Part shown: piece by piece, positions 44,087-52,747 of the stretch
Layout: each line of letters starts with the position of its first letter
Position numbering within the stretch: the first letter of the stretch is position 1
NCBI RefSeq assembly: GCF_030268225.1
Contig: NZ_BSQG01000005.1
Coordinates: forward strand, 124,001-188,000
From: Nocardiopsis ansamitocini
Lineage (GTDB): Bacteria; Actinomycetota; Actinomycetes; Streptosporangiales; Streptosporangiaceae
DNA length: 64,000 bases
Direction: 5' to 3'
Translations under genes and position numbers: made by a program
Notes under the pieces: model-generated
What the model saw: the letters and a program-made list of their open reading frames with translations, nothing else
Databases searched by the model: none
Told to the model about the DNA's origin: nothing

Positions 44087-45178
44087 CTACGCACGGCCGT
44101 ACTGCACGGGAGCCGGCACTGCCGCGCCCAGCTCGCGCGCGGCCCGCTGGGGCCAGTAGGGGTCGCGCAGCATCGCGCGAGCGAGGAGCACCGCATCGGC
44201 GTCCCCTTCGGCAACGATGCGTTCCGCCTGCGCGGGCTCGGTGATCAGCCCGACGGCCGCGACCGGCAGGCCCGCTTCCTGCCGGACCCGGGTGGCGAAG
44301 GGGACCTGGAAGCCGGGAGCCGCCTCGATGCGGGCGTCCGGGGCCGCGCCACCACTGGAGACGTCGAGGAGGTCGACCCCGCGGGCCTGCAACTCCTTGG
44401 CCAGGAGGACGGTGTCGTCCCCCGTCCACCCCTCTCGGGGGTCGGCGGGGTTCTCGCTGAGCCAGTCGGTGGCCGAGACCCGGAACAGGACCGGTAGTTC
44501 TTCGGGCCACACCGCGCGCACGGCCTCCACGACTTCCAGGGCGAACCGGGCACGGTTGGCGAACGAGCCGCCGTAGTCGTCCGTGCGCTGGTTGGTGTAC
44601 GGGGAGAGGAAGGAGTGGATCAGGTAACCGTGGGCACCGTGCACCTCGGCCACCTGGAATCCGGCGTCGCGGGCACGCTCGGCCGCCCGGGCGAAGGCAC
44701 CGACCAGGCCGGCGATCTCGTCCCGGTCGAGAGCCCGCGGCGTGACATGGTCGCCGAAGGGGACGGCCACCGGTCCCACCGGGGTCCAGCCGTCGTCGGC
44801 GACGGCGACTGTACCGCCGCCGCGCCAGGGCCGGTCGGTGGACGCCTTGGGACCGGCGTGGGCGAGCTGGATGGCGGGGACGGCTCCCGCGGCCGTGATC
44901 GCCGCGGCCACGCGGGTGAACGCCTGCTGCTGGCGGTCGTTGTAGATGCCGAGGTCGAAGGGGCTGATCCGTCCTTCCGCGGTGACGGCGGTGGCCTCGG
45001 TCATGACCAGGCCCGCACCGCCGACCGCGCGGCTGACCAGGTGGGCGAGGTGCCAATCGGTGGGAGAGGCGGCATCGGGTCCGGTGGCGGCCGCGGAGTA
45101 CATGCACATCGGGGACAGCCACACGCGGTTGGGGACGGTCAACGATCGCAGGGTCATGGGCTGGAACAGCGTGCTCAC
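44087..45178 (-). CDS. Old yellow enzyme family NADPH:flavin oxidoreductase (YqjM/NamA-like)
   Basis: A 363-residue FMN-dependent ene-reductase. The N-terminus LFQPMTLRSLTVPNRVWLSPMCMYSA has the Cys of the YqjM (thermophilic-like) subgroup. The substrate-binding pair is AEVHGAHGYLIHSFLSPYTNQRTDDYGGSFANRARF, and the FMN phosphate loop is near AVGLITEPAQAERIV and ADAVLLARAMLRDP. It reduces activated C=C bonds using NADPH. The GTG at 45178 has CAGGAGAAG close upstream. It is divergent from an ArsR regulator, which probably represses it. Confidence 0.92.
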   Translation of the reverse strand: MSTLFQPMTLRSLTVPNRVWLSPMCMYSAAATGPDAASPTDWHLAHLVSRAVGGAGLVMTEATAVTAEGRISPFDLGIYNDRQQQAFTRVAAAITAAGAVPAIQLAHAGPKASTDRPWRGGGTVAVADDGWTPVGPVAVPFGDHVTPRALDRDEIAGLVGAFARAAERARDAGFQVAEVHGAHGYLIHSFLSPYTNQRTDDYGGSFANRARFALEVVEAVRAVWPEELPVLFRVSATDWLSENPADPREGWTGDDTVLLAKELQARGVDLLDVSSGGAAPDARIEAAPGFQVPFATRVRQEAGLPVAAVGLITEPAQAERIVAEGDADAVLLARAMLRDPYWPQRAARELGAAVPAPVQYGRA

Positions 45179-45251
45179 AAGCTTCTCCTGGGAATAGACA
45201 GCGGCGGGGCGGCGGCGTCCCATCTTGTACGACAAAAACCATACTACGAGA

Positions 45252-45281
45252 TTGATAAAACTATGAGGTGATCCGTATTAT
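45252..45281 (+). promoter_or_regulatory. Promoter of the arsR-like gene
   Basis: TTGATA (45252-45257), 18 bases, TATTAT (45276-45281), a near-consensus housekeeping promoter in a small AT-rich patch. CATAC/CTATG half-sites overlap it and may bind the regulator. Confidence 0.7.
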
Positions 45282-45317
45282 GGCTCTTGCAAACCCGGAC
45301 CTGGAAGGGCGGACGAC

Positions 45318-45662
45318 ATGGCGACCGTGGCCGATGCACAGCGGGACGTGGACCATCCGCCGCGCGAGGACATCAGGCTTGCCGGCGTCCTGGCCGCCCT
45401 GGCCGACCCGATCCGCATGCGGGTGGTCCGCGAACTTGCGGCCGCGGGCACCACGAAGTCCTGCGTGGCGTTCGAACTTCCGGTGAGCAAATCCACCTGC
45501 ACCCACCACTTCCGGGTACTGCGGGAGGCAGGGGTGATCCGCCAGTCCTACCGGGGCACCGCCCGGATGAACGATCTGCGCCGCGACGACCTCGACGCCC
45601 TGTTTCCCGGCCTACTGGCCGCCCTTCTGCTCGCTGCGGGGACCGAGGTCGACCACGCCTGA
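45318..45662 (+). CDS. ArsR-family winged-helix regulator
   Basis: A 114-residue repressor. The winged helix runs from IRLAGVLAALADPIRMRVVRELAAAG through VSKSTCTHHFRVLREAGVIRQSYRG (residues 20-85). It lacks the paired metal-binding cysteines of ArsR/SmtB; Cys residues are present in TTKSCVAFELP and STCTHH and could be a thiol switch. Divergence from the old yellow enzyme gene suggests it controls that enzyme in response to an electrophile. The ATG follows GGAAGGG by about 12 bases. Confidence 0.88.
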   Translation: MATVADAQRDVDHPPREDIRLAGVLAALADPIRMRVVRELAAAGTTKSCVAFELPVSKSTCTHHFRVLREAGVIRQSYRGTARMNDLRRDDLDALFPGLLAALLLAAGTEVDHA

Positions 45663-45692
45663 GGCGCCTGGGTCGGACGGGGAACGCGGCGA

Positions 45693-46385
45693 TCAGGCGC
45701 TACGGGGCACCGCCGAACGCAGGGGCAGGAGCGGGTACGGCAGCCCTTGGTCCGGCACGACCGCGAATGCTGCGGGCCGGAGGTCGGCCCTACCCGAGAG
45801 CAGCAGCTTCACAGCGTCCAGATCCTCTTGCAGGCCACGGTCGACGAAGTCGCCCATACGCCCGGCCACCGGACCGCGGGAGAGACCGTGCTCCCAGACG
45901 TCGGCCAACAGCGGCGAGGACAGCATCGGGGTGCGCATGCGCCCGAGGAGCAGCGGGGCGGTCTGGGCGAGGGCCAGGCGCACCACGTCCAGGTGCAGCC
46001 CGAGCGTCGCCTGGTGAAACCCGCCGCGATGAACCACCCCGGCGGGTTCCTGCCTGGCCACCTCGACCAGAACCGGGTTCCCCTGCGCAACGCCCGACAA
46101 CGCGGCGACGGCTTCCGCGAGACCACCGGCAGCATCAACGAGCGCGCCGTGGACCTGGGGCAGGGCCCGGTAGCCGAAAGGGTCCTGGATCCTGGCGGGC
46201 GGCGCGGCGTCGCCGATGAGCAGGCGCAGCCACGAGGCGACCGCCCCGACACCGGGGAAGGGGATGGCGCGGGCCGCGACCCGGGTGAACGACTCCGGAT
46301 TGCCGCGCACCGCGACGAAGGACAGCGCCGCGACGACGACGGCCGCTCTGGTCAGGCGCTGCGCGGCGAAGTCCCCGAAGCGGGA
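45693..46385 (-). pseudogene. 5'-truncated aromatic amino acid (histidine-type) ammonia-lyase
   Basis: The frame encodes the middle and C-terminal part of a HAL/PAL-type ammonia-lyase: FAAQRLTRAAVVVAALSFVAVRGNPESF, then RIQDPFGYRALPQVHGALVDA (a family signature), and GGFHQATLGLHLDVVRLALAQ. The N-terminal half is absent, including the Ala-Ser-Gly segment that forms the MIO cofactor, so no active enzyme can result. The frame stays open past 46385 but homology ends there, where IclR sequence begins on the other strand. The first usable start is GTG 46310, giving 205 residues. The usual GLNSGF-like C-terminal segment is also not recognisable. Confidence 0.75.
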
Positions 46386-46580
46386 TACGTGTGCGCGGGA
46401 TCGATCGCCGCCCCCGACGTCATCGCCGTGGCCGCACCGGTCCGCTCTCCGCTGAGGGACAGCGCTGCGATCAGCGTCATCGGACCGGCCTACCGCCTGG
46501 ACGACGAGCGTATCCAGGGCCTCGGACTGCTGGTGAGCGCCGAGGCCGACATGATCTCCAAGCGCCTGGGCACGGCCTGA
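46375..46580 (+). pseudogene. 5'-truncated IclR-family regulator (C-terminal fragment)
   Basis: About 65 codons of the IclR effector-binding domain: EAGYVCAGS, VIAVAAPVRSPLRDSAAISVIGPAYRLDDERIQGLGLLV and a final ISKRLG. The helix-turn-helix and most of the effector domain are missing; the sequence to the left belongs to the lyase remnant on the opposite strand. IclR regulators are often divergent from the catabolic gene they control. The arrangement therefore looks like a divergent pair that lost its shared promoter and both 5' halves in one deletion. Confidence 0.7.
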
Positions 46581-46689
46581 TCCACCTCGGCCGCGGCCCG
46601 GGGAGGCGCCACCGATGGCGTGCCCGGCGAAGCGGCGGGGCTCGGGATGCTTCGCGTACGCCCGCCCCGCCCGCCTGCACGGTGGGAGC

Positions 46690-47052
46690 TTAGAGCTCCA
46701 GGTCGCCTTCGATGCGGCGAAGGGTGTGCCGTGCCAGCGCCAGGTTGGCGCGCTGGCGGTCCAGGGCCAGGTAGAGGAAGAGCGAACCGCCCGCCCTGTC
46801 CATCAGGCGGATCAGGTGGTATTGGCCGCTGAGCGTGATGAGGATGTCCTCGATGTGGTCGTCGAGGTTGATCGCCTTCAGGGCACGGGTCTTGGCCCGA
46901 ACAACCTCGGTGTTGGCCGCGGCGGCGACTTCCAGGTCGAACTGGCCGCCACCGAGGCTGCCCATGGACATCCCGCTCTCGTAGTCCACGAGGGCGACGC
47001 CGATGGCGCCTTCGATGCTCATGGCTTCTTTGAGGGTGGTTTCGATGTTCAT
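46690..47052 (-). CDS. Roadblock/LC7 domain protein 1
   Basis: A 120-residue Roadblock/LC7 fold protein: MNIETTLKEAMSIEGAIGVALVDYESG, a central helix EVAAAANTEVVRAK, strands DILITLSGQYHLIRLM, and the C-terminal helix LALDRQRANLALARHTL. Such proteins (MglB, CvnB) pair with small Ras-like GTPases or with regulatory kinases. The ATG at 47052 has GGAAG eight bases upstream. It is divergent from a second Roadblock gene of the same length and similar sequence, sharing a 185-base promoter region with GTACC repeats. No GTPase gene is nearby. Confidence 0.85.
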   Translation of the reverse strand: MNIETTLKEAMSIEGAIGVALVDYESGMSMGSLGGGQFDLEVAAAANTEVVRAKTRALKAINLDDHIEDILITLSGQYHLIRLMDRAGGSLFLYLALDRQRANLALARHTLRRIEGDLEL

Positions 47053-47074
47053 GGGGGTCTTCCTTAGTGCTGAT

Positions 47075-47208
47075 GTACCGATGGGCGAACTTGGTGCGGC
47101 AAAGTACCTGATTGTTCGGTCAGCCGAAAGGTACCCGATGGCTCCTACCAGCAAATCGTCATCTTGGAGTATTTGTTTCGCCCCAAATGCCCGTTACAGT
47201 ACCTCAAG
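47075..47208. promoter_or_regulatory. GTACC(N)GATGG repeats in the divergent Roadblock promoter
   Basis: GTACCGATGG (47075), GTACCTGATTG (47104), GTACCCGATGG (47131) and a weaker GTACCTCAAG (47199), all in the same orientation. The first three are spaced 29 and 27 bases apart. They look like operator half-sites for a shared regulator. Confidence 0.55.
47173..47200 (+). promoter_or_regulatory. Promoter of the Roadblock/PatA-like operon
   Basis: TTGTTT (47173-47178), 16 bases, TACAGT (47195-47200). The start codon is 37 bases after the -10 box. The weakest GTACC repeat overlaps the -10. Confidence 0.55.
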
Positions 47209-47237
47209 CAAGAGGCGGCAAGATTTCAGGGGGCATC

Positions 47238-47600
47238 GTGTCCATCATGGCCGCGTCCATCGAGCGTGTCCTGGACTGCCAAGGATCGCTCGCCGCGATG
47301 CTGGTCGAACGCGCCACCGGATTCGCCCACACCAGCTCCGGAGACGAGTCGGTTCTTCCCGATTCCGCAGAAGCGGCGGAAGACTTCCACCTGGCGTACG
47401 ACATCCTCGCCAGTACCCGGACCGAGACAGAGTTGGAGAGTGTCGTGGTGACCACAGCAGAACGCCACTACGTCACACAGGCCGTACCCGGCGGAAACGG
47501 GGACGACCTGCTGCTTGTGGTCGTGCTCGACCGTGCCCGCACCAACATCGCCCTGGCCGGGTACCAGATCGGCGACCACGCCAAGGCGTTGTCGGCGTGA
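47238..47600 (+). CDS. Roadblock/LC7-like protein 2
   Basis: A 120-residue paralogue of the divergent Roadblock protein: SIERVLDCQGSLAAMLVERATG, a helix EAAEDFHLAYDIL, the strand ESVVVTTAERHYVTQAV, and the C-terminal LLLVVVLDRARTNIALAGYQI, which aligns with the same segment of protein 1. The start GTG at 47238 has AGGGGG just upstream. Its stop overlaps the next gene's start (GTGA), so the two are translationally coupled and probably act together. Confidence 0.8.
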   Translation: MSIMAASIERVLDCQGSLAAMLVERATGFAHTSSGDESVLPDSAEAAEDFHLAYDILASTRTETELESVVVTTAERHYVTQAVPGGNGDDLLLVVVLDRARTNIALAGYQIGDHAKALSA

Positions 47601-48526
47601 GCACCGTCGGCTCCGAGCAGGTGCCGCACAGCCTCTCCGAGGACCTGCGACAACTACGGGACGACGCCTTCACCGGTGTCCTGCGTGTCACCGGGCCGCC
47701 CGACGCGGCGATCCACTTCTCCAAGGGGCTCGTCACCGCAGTGGAGACCCCCGCGGCCCCGGGGGCCGAGACGCTCCTGGTCAAAGCCGGACGCGTGTCG
47801 GACCAGGCGTGGACGGCGGCTTACGAGGCCGTACCAGCGAGCGGCGACCTCGCCGAGGAGCTCGTCTCGCGCGGCGTGGTCTCGGCCGGCGCACTGGAAC
47901 TGGTGTGCACCGCCGCACTGTTCGACGGCGCCTTCGCCCTCGCGTTGAGCACGTCGCCGCGGTGGACCACCGAGCCCGCCGGTTCCGGACCGACACTCGG
48001 ACTGCGCGTCGGGATCGACCCCGAGATCATGGTCGCCGAGAGCAGGCGCCGCTTCGCCCTGCTGTCGCGGAGTTGGGGCTCTCCCGGCGAGCTCGCCCGC
48101 ATCCGCCCCGCCCCGACCATCCAGCTGGGGCCGGGCAGTTCGGCGCTCCCCCCCGCCTACCGTGACCTGCTCATGCAGGCCAACGGCCGCCGAACCCCGC
48201 GTGACATCGCCTTCGTCCTGGGACGCGGAGTCTGCGCGGTCATGGCCGACACCGTGCGGATGATCGACCGCGGCCTCCTCGACGACGCCACCCGCCCCGG
48301 TCCGACCGAGGTCAGCGTCTCCCGCAGGCTTCCCGAACCCCAGACAGCGACCGAACCGGTGGGATCGCTGCCCCAACGCGCGCCCGGCTCCACCGCGGTA
48401 CGCCGCCCTCCAGACGCCGAACGCACGTCGGTGTCGTCCGAGGTACTGGCGAAGCTGCGCGCGTCGGGCTACGGCCGCCACCCCCTCGCCGGCCAGAGCA
48501 CGGCCGCCGAACCAGAGACCAACTGA
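47597..48526 (+). CDS. PatA-like (DUF4388-type) protein with winged-helix segment
   Basis: 309 residues. The N-terminal 110 match the PatA-like/DUF4388 pattern: LSEDLRQLRDDAFTGVLRVTG, AIHFSKGLVTAVETP, LLVKAGRVSDQAWTAAY, ELVSRGVVSAGALELV. A winged-helix-like segment follows near 195-245 (RTPRDIAFVLGRGVCAVMADTVRMIDRGLLDD), then a disordered tail. PatA-type domains occur in cyanobacterial and myxobacterial signalling proteins that work with Roadblock proteins. The GTG start overlaps the stop of Roadblock 2. I infer a regulator whose activity depends on the Roadblock partners; DNA binding is not proven. Confidence 0.72.
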   Translation: MSTVGSEQVPHSLSEDLRQLRDDAFTGVLRVTGPPDAAIHFSKGLVTAVETPAAPGAETLLVKAGRVSDQAWTAAYEAVPASGDLAEELVSRGVVSAGALELVCTAALFDGAFALALSTSPRWTTEPAGSGPTLGLRVGIDPEIMVAESRRRFALLSRSWGSPGELARIRPAPTIQLGPGSSALPPAYRDLLMQANGRRTPRDIAFVLGRGVCAVMADTVRMIDRGLLDDATRPGPTEVSVSRRLPEPQTATEPVGSLPQRAPGSTAVRRPPDAERTSVSSEVLAKLRASGYGRHPLAGQSTAAEPETN

Positions 48527-48527
48527 C

Positions 48528-48788
48528 GTGCCTGCCCGCGGTTGCGCCCCCATGGGGCCGGGGGCAGGGCCCGAACACGGTGCCCCACCGGCGCCGACCG
48601 CCGGACCGTCCGGGACGACTCCCGTACTGCCCAAACGCACTCCACCGTTGACGCCCCGGGGTCCCCGCCCCGGCCCCGGTCTGCTGGAACCGCCCGCACC
48701 CGAACCCGGGCCGATCGCGGCTCTGCGGCGCGCGCAGGCCGAGATCTCGCTGGAACGCGTTCGCCAGGCACTACACGACATGGACTAA
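48528..48788 (+). CDS. Small proline-rich protein with C-terminal helix
   Basis: 86 residues. The first 60 are Pro/Gly-rich and probably disordered; the last 25 (IAALRRAQAEISLERVRQALHDMD) form a clear amphipathic helix. The GTG start is one base after the upstream stop, so it depends on coupling. No family was recognised. It could be a short adaptor that docks the PatA-like protein to a Roadblock dimer; that is a guess from position only. Confidence 0.55.
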   Translation: MPARGCAPMGPGAGPEHGAPPAPTAGPSGTTPVLPKRTPPLTPRGPRPGPGLLEPPAPEPGPIAALRRAQAEISLERVRQALHDMD

Positions 48789-48843
48789 GACCCCCGCGTG
48801 CCCTGACCCCGCCCGCGCCGCACGATCAAGGAGCAAGCGACAG

Positions 48844-49221
48844 GTGAGTCAGGAAGCGATCGTCTTGGAGCTGGCGGGCCTTCGGGGCCGCGTCATGGGG
48901 GTCACCGACAGCGTCGTGTCCGCCGCGGACGGACTGCTGGTGGCATCGGACACCGACGGGGTGCAGCCCCAGTCGCTGGCGGCCCTCGCCGCGGCAGCCC
49001 TGGGCCTGGGCAAACGCACCTCCAGCGAAGTGGGTATGGGCACGCTCCGCGAGGTGGTCACCCGCTGCCAGGGAGGTTACGTGGTCATCTACGCGGTGGG
49101 CGTGGAGGCCCTGCTGGTGGTGATGGGCGACGAGGGGATGGACACCGCCACCCTGCGACGTGAATCGCGGCGCACCGTCGAACGCATCGGCGAGATCCTT
49201 GAGGTGACCCCTGCCGTTTGA
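48844..49221 (+). CDS. Roadblock/LC7 domain protein 3
   Basis: A 125-residue Roadblock protein closest to the CvnB/MglB type: VLELAGLRGRVMGVTDSVVSAADGLLVASD, the helix LAALAAAALGLGKRTSSEV, GGYVVIYAVGVEALLVVM, and the C-terminal helix LRRESRRTVERIGEIL. It is shorter at the N-terminus and differs clearly from Roadblock 1 and 2. The GTG start has AAGGAG about ten bases upstream. In conservons the CvnB gene is followed by cvnC (DUF742) and cvnD (GTPase); neither is present here. Confidence 0.85.
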   Translation: MSQEAIVLELAGLRGRVMGVTDSVVSAADGLLVASDTDGVQPQSLAALAAAALGLGKRTSSEVGMGTLREVVTRCQGGYVVIYAVGVEALLVVMGDEGMDTATLRRESRRTVERIGEILEVTPAV

Positions 49222-49294
49222 GGACGACGGGCAGCACCGTCACCTGCCCTCACCGCAAAGAACCGACACCGTTCGGTGTTTGGACGGCGGTCGC

Positions 49295-49735
49295 ATGGGG
49301 ACTTGGGAGCGCGTGCTCAGTTTTCTCCCCGGCAACGTGCACCGGCGCCTGCACGAGCTGTACCACGAACACGGCGCGCCGCTCATGGCCGCGACACACG
49401 TCGATCCACGGCTGCGGGCGGCCGTCGTCGAACGCGCCTCCGTGGTGAACGCCGACCTGTGCAGGCGTGGTGTCCGCCCGCGCTCCCGACGCTTCCGTGC
49501 GGCCGTCGTCGACCTGATCGACCGTCTCGTGGACCGCATCACGGCTCCCGGTGCCGTCCTGCCCAAGGCGGCGGAGCCGTTCTCCTGGTTCAGCCTCGAA
49601 CTCGCAGCGTTGACCGTACTCTTGGTCCACCACGGGCACCGACCGCCCAGACCGGGCGGGATGGAGTGGGCCGGCCAGGTGCCCGCAGCTACATTCCGGC
49701 GATCAGCTTCTCCACCCGCTCGTCCACCGATTTGA
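49295..49735 (+). CDS. Hypothetical protein closing the Roadblock cluster
   Basis: 146 residues, no family recognised. The first 110 look folded and mostly helical: [77 protein letters not shown]. The tail past residue 115 is low complexity and reads antisense through the end of pafA, overlapping it by 47 bases. Codon use is typical of the region. The ATG at 49295 is my choice; a TTG at 49280 is in frame. It starts 73 bases after Roadblock 3 and is probably the last gene of that operon. Confidence 0.6.
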   Translation: MGTWERVLSFLPGNVHRRLHELYHEHGAPLMAATHVDPRLRAAVVERASVVNADLCRRGVRPRSRRFRAAVVDLIDRLVDRITAPGAVLPKAAEPFSWFSLELAALTVLLVHHGHRPPRPGGMEWAGQVPAATFRRSASPPARPPI

Positions 49736-51047
49736 AGGGGTCCTTGCACAGGACGGTGCGCTGAGCCTGGTCGTTGAGCTTGAGGTGCACCCAGTCCACC
49801 GTGAAGTCGCGCCGCTTCTCCTGCGCCTTCTTGATGAACTCCCCGCGCAGCCGTGCCCGAGTGGTCTGGGGCGGCACGGACTTGGACTCGAAGATCTTGA
49901 GGTCGCCGACCACCCGCTCCATCTGACCGCGCCGCTGCAGCAGATAGAACAGCCCGCGGTCGCGGTGGATGTCGTGGTAGGTCAGATCCAACTGGGCCAC
50001 CCGCGGGGAGGACAGGCCCAGGTTGTGCTTGGCCCGGTAGCGCTCGATGAGCTTGTACTTGGCGACCCAGTCGATCTCCCTGGCGACGAGGTCGAGATTG
50101 CCGGTCTCCACCGCCTCCAGGGTGCGCTGCCACAGCTCGAGCACCCGCTTGCCGGTGGCGTCGGTGCCGTGGCGGTCCACGTAGGTCTGTACCTTCTCCA
50201 GGTATTCGCGCTGGATCTCCAACGCGCTGGCCTCGCGCCCGTTGGCCAGGCGGACCTTGCGCCGCCCGGTCATGTCATGGCTGACCTCGCGGATGGCACG
50301 GATGGGATTTTCCAGGGTGAAGTCGCGCATGACCACGTTGGCCTCGATCATGCGCAGGACCATGTCGGTGGAGGCGAGCTTGAGCAGGGTGGTCGTCTCG
50401 CTCATGTTGGAGTCGCCCACGATCACGTGCAGCCGGCGGAACCGCTCGGCGTCGGCGTGCGGCTCGTCACGGGTGTTGATGATCGGCCGGGACCGGGTGG
50501 TCGCCGAGGAGACGCCCTCCCAGATGTGCTCGGCCCGCTGGCTGACGCAGTACAGGGCGCCGCGCGGGGTCTGCAACACCTTGCCCGCGCCGCAGATGAT
50601 CTGTCGGGTGACCAGGAACGGGATCAGGATGTCGGCGAGACGGCCGAATTCACCGTGCCGGCCCACCAGGTAGTTCTCGTGGCAGCCGTAGGAGTTCCCG
50701 GCCGAATCGGTGTTGTTCTTGAAGAGGTAGATCTCACCGGCGATGCCCTCTTCGTGCAGGCGCTGCTCGGCGTCGACCTGCAGCCCTTCCAGTATCCGCT
50801 CGCCCGCCTTGTCGTGCGCGACCAGGTCCAGCAGGCTGTCGCACTCCGGAGTTGCGTACTCCGGGTGGGAACCCACGTCCAGGTAGAGCCGCGCGCCGTT
50901 GCGCAGGAAGACGTTGCTGCTGCGTCCCCACGACACGACACGGCGGAACAGGTAGCGCGCCACCTCGTCCGGCGACAGCCGACGCTGTCCCCGGAACGTG
51001 CAGGTGACCCCGTACTCGTTCTCCAAACCGAAGATGCGACGATCCAC
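49689..51047 (-). CDS. pafA: Pup-protein ligase PafA
   Basis: A 452-residue carboxylate-amine ligase that joins the C-terminal Glu of Pup to substrate lysines. The glutamine-synthetase-like active site is visible: Glu9 in [10 protein letters not shown], the loop [19 protein letters not shown] with catalytic Asp57, [19 protein letters not shown], and the C-terminal Pup-groove part [10 protein letters not shown]. It lacks the Dop-specific loop, so it is PafA and not Dop. The start GTG at 51047 matches the family. It follows prcA after 73 bases. Confidence 0.97.
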   Translation of the reverse strand: MDRRIFGLENEYGVTCTFRGQRRLSPDEVARYLFRRVVSWGRSSNVFLRNGARLYLDVGSHPEYATPECDSLLDLVAHDKAGERILEGLQVDAEQRLHEEGIAGEIYLFKNNTDSAGNSYGCHENYLVGRHGEFGRLADILIPFLVTRQIICGAGKVLQTPRGALYCVSQRAEHIWEGVSSATTRSRPIINTRDEPHADAERFRRLHVIVGDSNMSETTTLLKLASTDMVLRMIEANVVMRDFTLENPIRAIREVSHDMTGRRKVRLANGREASALEIQREYLEKVQTYVDRHGTDATGKRVLELWQRTLEAVETGNLDLVAREIDWVAKYKLIERYRAKHNLGLSSPRVAQLDLTYHDIHRDRGLFYLLQRRGQMERVVGDLKIFESKSVPPQTTRARLRGEFIKKAQEKRRDFTVDWVHLKLNDQAQRTVLCKDPFKSVDERVEKLIAGM

Positions 51048-51120
51048 GCGGTCTCACCCATCTCTTGTCCCACTGCGCCGCGGGCGGCGTGCCCGCGGCG
51101 CTCCACTGTCCATGACCGGC

Positions 51121-51855
51121 TCAGGTGTCGGAATCGGTGTCGGTGTCTTTGGTGTCGGCCGCGTGCCCCTGAGCGAGCAGTGCGGTCAAGCGGTCACCCT
51201 GAACCCGCCGGAACTTGCGGTGCGGCCGTGCACGCTCCAGGACCGCGACTTCCAGGCTGGTCGCCTCCAACTCGCGCTGCTCGCCGTTCTCGTGGGCCAG
51301 CGCGTGCACGGCCGCACTCAGCGCGGCGGCCAGCGACGCGTCCTTGACGTAGCGTTCCCGCAGCACCGTCGTGACGTGCTCGGCCGAACCGCCCATCGCC
51401 AGGAAGTCGCGCTCGTCCACGACCGACCCGTCGAAGGTGATCCGGTAGATCTGGTCGGAGTCGGCGGTCTCACCGACCTCGCCGACGACGATCTCGACCT
51501 CCCAGGGCTTGTTGCTCTCGGTGAAGATGCTGCCCAGGGTCTGCGCATAGGCGTTGGCCAGCATCTGGCCGGTGACGTCGCTGCGGTCGTAGGTGTAGCC
51601 GTGGCTGTCGGCGTAACGCACTCCCGCCAGACGCAGGTTCTCGAACTCGTTGTAGCGCCCGACCGCGGCGAAGGCGACCCGGTCGTAGAGTTCGCTGATC
51701 TTGTGCAGGGTCCGGGACATGTTGTCCGCCACGAAGAGGATTCCGCCGTCGTACTGCAGGACGACGGCGCTGCGGCCGCGCGCGATTCCCTTGCGCGCGT
51801 AGTCCGCCTTGTCCTTCATGATCTGTTCTGGCGAGACGTAGAACGGCATCGACAC
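51121..51855 (-). CDS. prcA: 20S proteasome alpha subunit
   Basis: A 244-residue alpha subunit, forming the outer rings and gate of the core particle. The N-terminal gate [31 protein letters not shown], then [35 protein letters not shown], are diagnostic. The C-terminal 40 residues are charged and probably disordered. GTG 51855 is used; ATG 51849 is possible. The prcB stop is 43 bases upstream, so the two are co-transcribed. Confidence 0.97.
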   Translation of the reverse strand: MSMPFYVSPEQIMKDKADYARKGIARGRSAVVLQYDGGILFVADNMSRTLHKISELYDRVAFAAVGRYNEFENLRLAGVRYADSHGYTYDRSDVTGQMLANAYAQTLGSIFTESNKPWEVEIVVGEVGETADSDQIYRITFDGSVVDERDFLAMGGSAEHVTTVLRERYVKDASLAAALSAAVHALAHENGEQRELEATSLEVAVLERARPHRKFRRVQGDRLTALLAQGHAADTKDTDTDSDT

Positions 51856-51898
51856 CGGCGTGGTTTCCTTTACTGGTCGAAGGGGCCTGGGAGGGGCG

Positions 51899-52747
51899 TC
51901 AGCTCACCGGGGCGGTGGGGCCGTCGGGGTGCTGGGTGCGCCCCTCGACCACAGTGGCGGCCAGTTCGGCCACCTCGTCGGCGGGAAGCCTGCGGTGTCC
52001 CTCATCGGTGATGACGTCGACCAGCGGGAAGATCTTGCGGTACACGTCGGGGCCGCCGGTGGCGGAGTCGTCGTCGGCGGCGTCGTAGAGCGACTGCAGC
52101 GCGGCGAGCGCGGCGTCGGACTCGCCGAGGTCGTCGCGGTAGAGCTTCTTCAGCGCACTCTTGGCATAGACCGATCCCGAGCCGATGGAGTGGTAGCGGT
52201 GCTCCTCGTAGCGTCCGCCGACCGGGTCGTAACTGAAGATCCGGCCCTGTTCACGGCCTTCGTCGTAGCCCACCAGGAGCGGAACGACGACGAAACCCTG
52301 CATGGCCATACCGAGGTTGGAGCGGATCATGGCAGCGAGGCGGTTGGCCTTGCCCTCCAGGGAGAGCGGGCGGCCCTCCTTCTTCTCGTAGTGCTCCAAC
52401 TCGACCTGGAACAGTTTGGCGAGCTCGATACCGATCCCCGCGGCTCCCGCGATGGCCATCGCGGAGAACTCGTCGGTGCGGAACAGCTTGTCCATGTCGC
52501 GGTTGGCGATGACGTTGCCGGAGGTCGCCCTGCGGTCCCCGGCGAGGACGACCCCGCCGGGAAAGGTCAGGGCCACGATGGTGGTGGCCTCGGGCGTGAG
52601 GTGCTCGGTGGGGCGCCCGGTCGGAAGGTCGGCACGGCCCGGCAACCGCTCGGGGTTCACCTCAGCGAGGAATTCGACGAACGACGAGGTTCCCGGATTC
52701 ATGAAGGCTGCGGGCAGACGTCCGCCGCCCTTGAACGCTTCAGACAC
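51899..52747 (-). CDS. prcB: 20S proteasome beta subunit
   Basis: A 282-residue precursor of the catalytic subunit. A propeptide of about 54 residues ends HLTPEA, and self-cleavage exposes Thr55 (TTIVALTF) as the N-terminal nucleophile; Lys/Asp partners lie in [11 protein letters not shown] (Asp and Arg visible) and further on. The substrate pocket and ring contacts follow in [22 protein letters not shown] and [20 protein letters not shown] chose GTG 52747, with GGGAG six bases upstream; an in-frame ATG at 52774 lacks such a site. Confidence 0.97.
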   Translation of the reverse strand: MSEAFKGGGRLPAAFMNPGTSSFVEFLAEVNPERLPGRADLPTGRPTEHLTPEATTIVALTFPGGVVLAGDRRATSGNVIANRDMDKLFRTDEFSAMAIAGAAGIGIELAKLFQVELEHYEKKEGRPLSLEGKANRLAAMIRSNLGMAMQGFVVVPLLVGYDEGREQGRIFSYDPVGGRYEEHRYHSIGSGSVYAKSALKKLYRDDLGESDAALAALQSLYDAADDDSATGGPDVYRKIFPLVDVITDEGHRRLPADEVAELAATVVEGRTQHPDGPTAPVS

